Assembly: GCA_943736015.1 (NCBI GenBank)
Contig: OX031069.1
Location: forward strand, 23,317,235-23,381,234
Length of the DNA stretch: 64,000 nt
Direction: 5' to 3'
Origin: Tridacna crocea
Lineage: Eukaryota; Mollusca; Bivalvia; Cardiida; Cardiidae
This document shows positions 52,901 to 61,900 of this stretch, one piece after another. The notes under the pieces were generated by a model that was not told the origin of the DNA, ran no database searches, and was given only the letters and a program-made list of their open reading frames with translations. Numbering within the stretch: the stretch's first letter is position 1; each line of letters opens with the position of its first letter. A program made the translations under genes and the position numbers.

Positions 52901-55900
52901 TAAGCACAATACAATCAATCACTCATCTGGGAGATTGATTCATTTTGTTACTAATAGTTATGCTCACATGAATGGAACATTAAATTCTAAGTAAGTTTGC
53001 CATCATTCAGGGTTTTTTTTTCCAAGAACTTTACTTTTCATGCAAATGAATAAAGCTGCATGTACATGTATTGCCTGACAGTGTTCATTGTTTTCGAAAG
53101 CCTTCTTTTTCAGAGTCATGAACACTTCAATTTGTGTGTTACAGGGTTCAAAAGCCAGTTGAGCGATACAGGGCCATGATTGGCCCTCTTGTTTTTTTTT
53201 TTTAATCATATCTTTTTTTCCAACTGTAGAGGAGGTAAAAGATTTAACACGTAGATTGAAAACTTCTGAACGAAGAGTATCCAAATTAGATTCCAAGTTA
53301 ACCTGGGCAATTGAATCTCTACAGAATCTGAAACAGGTAACAACTTAATCATATTTAACAAGTGATGGTAACTGTTGGCCAAATAATTATGAGTTTTAAA
53401 ATGCATTGTGAAAGAAAGCTTTTGAAAATACCAGGGGAAGAAGAGAAAATGCTGGCATGCGCTTGGCTATATTTCAAGTCCTGAACTAAACTTGGTCTCA
53501 ATAATGAGACACTCCTGTGATCTTTTTCATATTTGGACATTTATTGTACACCGTACCATCTGAAATTATAAGAGTTCAAACTTGTGCACAAAATCTGTGC
53601 GGAACTTTCAACTGATTTTGTCCGGATTGTCTCTGTACCCAGAGGCGACCAGTCAAAAAGTAACATCGCCTTTGGGGAAAGTTATCTGTACTAAACTAAA
53701 CTCTTTGTCACAGGACAAAACTTTGCCTGGTTCAAATGCAAAGCACTCTCAGCCGACATACTAAATTTCAACTTGAAAAAAAGATTTATTAATGGAAAAT
53801 TAGAAAAACATTTTAGAAAAAGAAGAAAATAATGTTTAACATTCTTGTTTATCTCTTCAATTTCATCAAAGTACTAGTTAGATTTGTAAAGATACAAGAA
53901 AAGGGTATAAAAGTCAAAAGTGTGTTACTTCATAACATTGGTACCCACTACCACACAATCTCTACTTTTGACAACCTTGAGAAAGAAGACTTTAGAAAAC
54001 ACTGGGGGAAAAGGAGAAAATGCTGGAAACAGCATTTTCTCCTTTTCCCACAATGTTTTGTACCCTTCACAAAACAAATTTCAAAATTTTCAGTCACTTT
54101 TTTTTGGATGACTTCAAATGCTTTCAATTTGGACAAGCCTAATAATGACTTATGCCCATTGACAATATCTCTAAATGACATTTAACAATGACATGCAGCA
54201 TTCGTTTTACTGAAAACACTTCTACTTGGTAAATGGGTTATAATGTTTGAAAACTCTCCGTCTCAAATTTCTGTGTACATAGATTTAGGTATACTTATAC
54301 CCCTGCAAAACGAATGTTTTCCAGTCTATACTACAATCAGCCTGCCTGTCAATATGTCCGTCTGTTTGTGTACAAAATACTACTAATTTTGTATTTCAAA
54401 CTCCTCCTACAGTTTTCCTTCAATTGTATTTAAACTTTGCACATGTACTGATCATACATTGAAGATTTGCAAGATGCAATTTTGAAGTGTTAACTCTCTC
54501 AGGTTAAGGAATTATCTCCCCTTGAACTTGACACTTTATTTTTTTCACGTCCATCTGTCTATGAAATATTAGTAACTTTGCTTCGCAAACTCCTCCAAGA
54601 GCTTTCCTTCAATTGTATTGAAACTTTACCTGTATTTTTATCATAATTTATATTAACCCATTACCACTCAATCCCTACTTTTGACACCCCTGAGAATGAA
54701 GCCTTTAGAAAACATTGTGGTAAAAGGAGAAAATGCTGGTAACCAGCATTTTCTCCTTTTCCCATAATGTTTTCTACCCTTCACAAAACAGATTTCAAAT
54801 TTTCAGTCATTATTATTTTGTCGTCTGCAAATGCTTTCAATTTGGAACAGTCTAGAATATTGTCGTTTGGTAATGGGTTATGGTTTGCAAGACACAATTC
54901 TCAAGGTCAATTCCTCGTAGTTCAGGAATTGTCTATCTCTTGTCATTTTCTTATTTGATTGGTCATTTTGTTTTATGCAATAGCAGCAATATAATCATTT
55001 TATTTCACCTAAAATTTTGTTGTTTGGTAAAGAAATAACTAGCATTATCTCCTTGTACGAAAATGGTTTCAAAAGTCATCTCTATCAAGGTAGAAATGTT
55101 TTATAAAGCAAAAGCTGGTTCATTCTCATTCAATTCAGAATCCTACAATTGAGGGACTGCAGGCCTATCAAAGGCATCTGCAGAAAGAGGCTGGAGTGCA
55201 GACTTTCTCAAAACCAGTTCGTTCGCAGGAAGTTCAGACATCATTTCTATGTTCCAGCGCTTTGGCCAATAAGATTTATCAGACAGTCAATAAAAGTGAA
55301 GTACAGAAGGTACAGATTAAAGAGGATTTAGATCGAATTAAACAAATTGACTGTTTCCTCTATGAGAAGATTTCTAAAAAAGGGGCTCTGTTCGAGTTTT
55401 ATACTGGATTGACCGTTAAACAATTTGACCATTTATTCAGCTTTGTAGGACCACGGGTAAGTAAAATGCCAGACATAGATGGGAACGGGACAAGCTCAAA
55501 ACCAGAGAAAAAGCTTTGTTTACAGGACCAGATGTTTTTGATGATGATGAAGTTACGACATGGGTTTCCTAATAGAGATCTTGCCTACAGGTTTGGAGTA
55601 AGTTCAAACACAGTGTCCTGTATCTTGAATAGGTGGATTGAAATTTTACACTACCAGATAATGTTCCTGAAAAAGATGTTTCCTTCTAGAGAACTGATAA
55701 GACAGAATATGCCGGAATATTTACAGTCTTTCAGAAAGCTTCGAATAGTGCTCAATTGTTTAGTGATTCTTACTGAGCAGCCAATTGACTTAAGTGAAGA
55801 CGAAAATATGTTTTTGTGTGATAGATACCCTGAAACTATCAAGGTTGTGATTGGGATAACTCCCTCAGGGGCAGTTTCGTTTATATCAGATGCATATGAA

Positions 55901-58900
55901 GGGAATGTCATGGAAAAAGACATTGTCTTAAATTCAGGACTTATAGATCTCCTTGAGGCTGGAGATTTAGTGGTAGCAGAACATGATTTTTTCATCAGCG
56001 AGGCGCTACAGGCCAAACATTGTGATCTCATTAAACCGCCTTTTGTTGCCAAGTGGGAAAAACTTACACCACAGAAAGAAATACAGATAAAAAATATAAA
56101 CCGTGTCCGTGCTCATTCTGAAAGGGTAATTGACAGGATGAAAAGGTTCAAAATTATTGGTGGTATCCTGCCACATGGACTGAAACCAGTCATATCCAAG
56201 GTAGTCCATATAGTTGGATTTCTAGTCAACTATCAACCACCTTTTGATGATTGATTTCCAACTGCAAAATCTGATAAGTCAAAAGAATCTGCAGACTTGA
56301 AAGAACATGTGGCTCAAATGACGGAATTTTAACCTTTTTCCAAACAACAAAATTTTATACTCGTCTAAACTGAAAGCACTTGCAGACAACAAAATAAATG
56401 CAAGTCAAAAATTTAGATTTGTTTCCAGTAGGGTAGAAAAAATTGTGGGAAAAGGAGAAAATGCTGGTTCTCAGCATTTTTACCTTTTCACACAAAGTTT
56501 TCAAAAGGTCTTTTCATTAGGATCATGAAAATGTGGGATTGTGTGAAGGGTGAAACGATTTCTTGGAAAAAAATAAATGTCTTGTAATTATGAGTATTAT
56601 CTGATTTCACTTTAAGAGTGATCCTATGTTTTCATAGCTCACTGGACTAAACTGAAAACATTGTGGAGAAAGAGGAAAATGTTGATTTCCAGATACAATA
56701 TTTTTTACTCTTCAGAAACATAAATCCATCATGCGGGCCACATCTAATCTGTTATTATTGAAACTTTTGATTTTGAACCATCTATAATTTTGCCTTCTTT
56801 TAACCCTTTCCCAAACAATCCCTGGTTTTTATGGGTCTGGAATAGTAGCCTTTTGAAAACATTGTTGGAAAAATGTAGAATATTATGCAATTGTTTTTCT
56901 CGTGGAGTCTATCAGAATGATTTGTATGGTTTTGATAAACAATTCTCCAATAAACTGTGTTTGTTATTTTCATTTTGAAAACAAACATGAAATATGCTAC
57001 CCAAAATTTGCAAGTGATCAGCATCTTAGATTCAATCGGTATGTATGTATGGCACTTACCAGGTATGGTTTGTCAATATGGAACACTGTCATGCTGACGA
57101 ATTAAACCATCTAGGGAAATTAATGTCTTTTAACTCATTACCAAACAACAAAGTTTTAGGTTAGCCCAAATCGAAAGCATTTGCAGACGGCAAAATAAAA
57201 TTGACTGAAAATTTGAAATTTATTTTTATATTTGATATTTCTAGGCATAATTAATCGGTTGCCTGCAAGTGCTTTCAACTTTGACCCGTCCTAAGTGTTG
57301 CCATTTGGTACGGAGTTTAGGCATAATTTTGTTTAAAAAAGATGATATGATTAGTATTTTTCATTGCACTTTGAATTCAACTTTTTCATCAATTTCACTT
57401 TCAATGGCTGAGAGATTCAACCCACTGAAACTACGAGCCACACAGTAGCTCAGTCGGTGGCATCCAGGACTTGAGAACAGGGAGTCGTGGGTTCGATCAC
57501 TGGCTCAGCCAATTTCTTTCCGAGGATTGATGATAGTCATTGCAACAGGATTGATTCCTCTCCAATTGCTGATATTGGTCTCGATGATGGTAATGAGGGA
57601 AAGCAGCCTGTGGCATAGGAAGAAAATTGTGCAAAGTACTGGTAAAGGAGACTACAGGAAAGCATGGATAGGTGCACTGGCTGCCGCAATATAGCTGAAA
57701 TAATGTTGAAAATAGCGTTAACCCTTTACCAAATGACAAACTTTTGGACAAGTCCAAATTGAAAGCATTTGCAGACGACAAAATAATAGTGAATCAAACA
57801 CTGAAATTTGATTTGGAAAGGGTAGAAAACATTGTGGGAAAAGGAGAAAATGCTGGTTACCAGCATTTTCTCCTTTTCCCACAATGTTTTCTATAGACTT
57901 CTTTCTCAGGGTCGTTAAAAGTCGGGATTGTGTGGTAAAGAGTTAAACACCATACATTTGATCAATCAAACCATAGAAAAAGCATCTGTTTTTTTGCCTT
58001 TGGCTAACCCTTTATCACACAATCTGGACTTTTAACACCCCTGTGAAAGAAGCCTTTTGAAAACATTGTTGGAAAAGGAGAAAATGCTGGTAACCAGCAT
58101 TTTTAGCTCACCTGAGCACGAAGTGCTCATGGTGAGCTATTGTGATCATGCTGTGTCCGTCATCCGTCGTGCATCGTCCGTCGTCAGTCGTCCATCGTCA
58201 ACTTTTTACCTTGTGTACGCTCTAGAGGCCACATTTTCGGTCCGATACTCATGAAAGTTGGTCAGGATGTTTATTCATCTTTTGGATCAACATGAGACAA
58301 AATTTCTATCAGTGTAGATTGCATATGTTTGTATCCATGTGTAGCTATAATATGCTAGTACATGTGTTTTAAATCTTTACCAAACGACAAAATTATAGAC
58401 TGGTCCAAATTGAAAGCATTTACAGATGACAAAATAAAATTGACCGAAAATTGGAAATTTGTTTTGTTAAGGGTAGAAAACATTGTGGGAAAAGGAGAAA
58501 ATGCTGGTTATTAGCATTTTTTCCTTTTTCCACAATGTTTTCAAAAGCTGTTTACTCAGGGTTGTTAACTGTCAGGATTGTGTGGTAAAGAGTTAAAATT
58601 CTTAGATTGAGGGGGCAGCATGTTGTCTAAAATCTCTTTGTTTGGTAAAGGGTTTATGGATTTTTTTTGCTTCACTAAATGACACAGTCATACAGTTACC
58701 TTCATGTAGACTAGGGGTACAAGCATTAACACAGATTTATAATTCTGGTTTTCATCTGTGTTTAAAAGGTTTAACCCTTTACCACACAATCCAGTTTTAA
58801 CAAAACAAAGGAAGAAGACTTTTGAAAACATTGTGGGAAATGGAGAAAATGCTGGTAAGCAGCATTTTCTCCTTTTTCTACAATGTTTTCTAACCTTCCA

Positions 58901-61900
58901 AAGAGAAATTTCAGGTTGAAACTCGCATTTGAATAATGTCAGTAAAATGCTTTCCCTTTGGACAGGTCTTAAATTTTGTTGTCTGGTAAAAAGCTAATGA
59001 TTTTTTCGCTGCTCTAAGGGACACAGACTACTCTACATTTACCTTGTGTGGTGTCCCTGGCTGTGAGGTAGAGCGTTGGCCTCATAACCATAAGGCCCTG
59101 AGTTTGATACCAGGGAGCATGTGTCAACTTTGGAATTTTTCATAGGCCCACACATTCAGTGCGAGTACTGGTGTACTTTCCACATAGCAGAATTGAGAGA
59201 GATTATCATAAGTTGTCAGAACTTGTTTCTCAATCGATGTAAAATAGATATGTTTAGACTTCATTTACCTTCATTTCAACCAGGGGCACCAGCTTTCCCA
59301 CTGATTTATACCGGTATTCTTCATCTGTGTTTAAATGCGTTACTCCTACCTCAGTCATTCCATATCCTGTAATTGTATAGTACATGCACCACCTTCTTCT
59401 CCCTTGTATGACATTGTTTTCGAAGAAAACTCCTTTAACCCATTACCAAACGACAATATTTTAGACTGGTCAAAATTGAAAGCATTTGCAGACGACAAAA
59501 TAAAAGTGACTGAAAATTTGAAATTTGTTTTGTAAAGGGTAGAAAACATTGTGGGAAAAGGAGAAAATGCTGGTTACCAGCATTTTCTCCTTTTCCCACA
59601 ATGTTTTCAAAAGGCTTTATTCTGAGGGGCGTCAAAAGTAGGGATTGTGTGGTAATGGGTTAAACTAGAGTCAGATTCAGCCTTTTTTGTATGCAGCAGT
59701 TATTTCTTTTAGTTTTGAGAAGTCTAAAATGTACATGTATTTATTATACACCTAGCAGTGAAATCCTGGAATTTCCCAGTGTAATAAATTTTGATATCGT
59801 CACTAGTGACGATATCAACTTTCACTTTCACCTCCTGCCGTAATTTAGGAACTACTTTTTTGTCATTAAGCACTCATTATCTCCCACTAGATGGCATTCT
59901 ATAAATACTCATCTATCTAATTTAGGCATCCTGGGTACAGAACCAAACCACTTTCCTACGCGACAACTGTTACTTTGAATTTCAAACTAAAATAAACGTT
60001 TACTCAATAAAACGCTACCTCGTGTAATTCACTCAGCTATGATCAGCAGTCTAGAGAAATCTGGAGCTAAAGTAGGTCTCATTTCTCCTCAAACGTATTG
60101 ATAAAAGCTATTTTCTACATTACTGCTTTATACAGCGTAATATTACAGTCGGCCCGCTTTTGGGGCTAGTGATGTGTCATATAAGACAGTCGAATCTTTG
60201 AAGAATATGACATGTGCAGACAACATTAAGCACTTATAAATAGTGTTACTTGTAAGTTCTATATTTTCAACCAGACAATCCATCTACTTTTCTCAGTCTT
60301 ATGTATTCATCCGCACTATCTCCCTATTTTCTTCTCTCTATCCAAAGTATTGATTTTGACTTTCAAACGAATTAAAAATAGTAATGTTAATAAGGTATAT
60401 AATAAATAGAATAATCAACTGGTTATTTTTTATATGAAAAATATCTCACTCGGATGCGTCGTAAGGCGTTAAAAAAACCTTGTTTTTTCAATGCCTAACA
60501 ACTCATCCTCAGGAGATATTTTTCTTATCAAAAATAACCAGTTGATTATCCTCTATTTCTCCCATACAAAAAAACTGGGTTGCCTGGGATTTGTAAGAGT
60601 CATTGTCGGAGAAATCATCTATATCAGCCATTTATTTTTAAAAATGATGGTGGTAACTGTGTTGGTAGTTTGCTGATTAACCCTTTACAAAACAACAACA
60701 TTTTAAACTTACCCAAATCGAAAGCATTTGCAGACAACAAAATAAAGGTGAATGGAAATTTGAAATTGTTTTGGGAAGGGAAGAAAATTGTGGGAAATGG
60801 AGAAAATGCTGAATACCAGCGTTTTCTCCTGTTTTCAGAGGGCTTCTTTTTCAGAGTAGGTAAAAGTCGGGATTGTGTGTTTAATAGTTAATACATTTAT
60901 CAACATTATTCAGTTATATCAAGGCTGTCAGTATGCCTTCCATGCTATCCCGAAGTTTCTTGATAAGCACTTTGCACAACATTTTTCCAGGCTTCTTGCT
61001 TATATCTCAAATGAACATTGAAACAATCTTCAGCACTGTAAGAAGAAGGAATCTTGTCACAGTGACTCATTAGAATTTGAGAAGAATTTTGTGGATTTGG
61101 GAATCAAACCAGTGACTCGTGGGTTTCAAGCTTTGTATGTTGCCCACTGGGTTGCTGGGCTGTGTGTGGGAGCTTTAAGTCTTTACCAAATGACAATATT
61201 TTAGGTTTAACCAAATCAAAAGCATTTGCAGATGACAAAATAAAAGTAACTGAAAATTTGAAATTTGTTTTGTGAAGGGTAGAAAACATTGTGGGAAAAG
61301 GAGAAAATGCTGGTTACCAGCATTTTCTCCTTTTCCCACAATGTTTTCAAAAGGCTTCTTTCTCAGGGGCGTCAAAAGTAGGGATTGTGTGGTAATGGGT
61401 TAACCAAATCAAAAGCATTTGCAGATGACAAAAGTGACTAAAAATTTGAAATTTGTTTTGTGAAGGGTAGAAAACATTGTGGGAAGAGGAGAATCTTAAC
61501 CAGCATATTCTCCTTTTCCCACAATATTTTCTAAAGCCTTCTCTTTCAGGGTTGTCAAAAGTAGGGATTGAGTGGTGATGGGTTACAAAATTTGAATTGC
61601 CAAAGTAAAACTAAACTCATTAGCAAACAACAGCATTTTAGGTTTGTCCAAAACGAAAGCATTTGCAGACAACAAAGTAAAAGTGACTGAGAATTTGGAA
61701 TTTGTTTTGTAAAGGGTAGAAAACACCGTGGGAAAAGGAGAAAATGCTGTTTACCAGCATTATTCCCTTTTCCCAAAATTTCTAACGGCTTCTTTCTCAG
61801 AGTCGTCAAAAGGAGGGATTGTGTGGTAATGGGTTAAAGAAAACATACTATCCAAAAACCTCTGCACAAACCTTGATCAATATGTTGTAAATTAAGTCGC

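Larger units (their letters stand above)
50427..53229. other. THAP-DDE intron 4: MITEs, SINE and no further exon seen
   Basis: Type A copies at 51002-51224 (minus), 51316-51530 (plus, hairpin lost) and 52118-52342 (plus, complete); type D remnant at 51895-51990; SINE at 52668-52920; repeat 3' end at 53150-53200. 50521-51001 and 51531-51890 show nothing. Confidence 0.65.

Noticed and set aside
43334-56254. Active, currently mobile ISL2EU/Harbinger transposon
   Set aside because: No terminal inverted repeats or target duplication were seen around it, it has five introns, and two catalytic positions look substituted.
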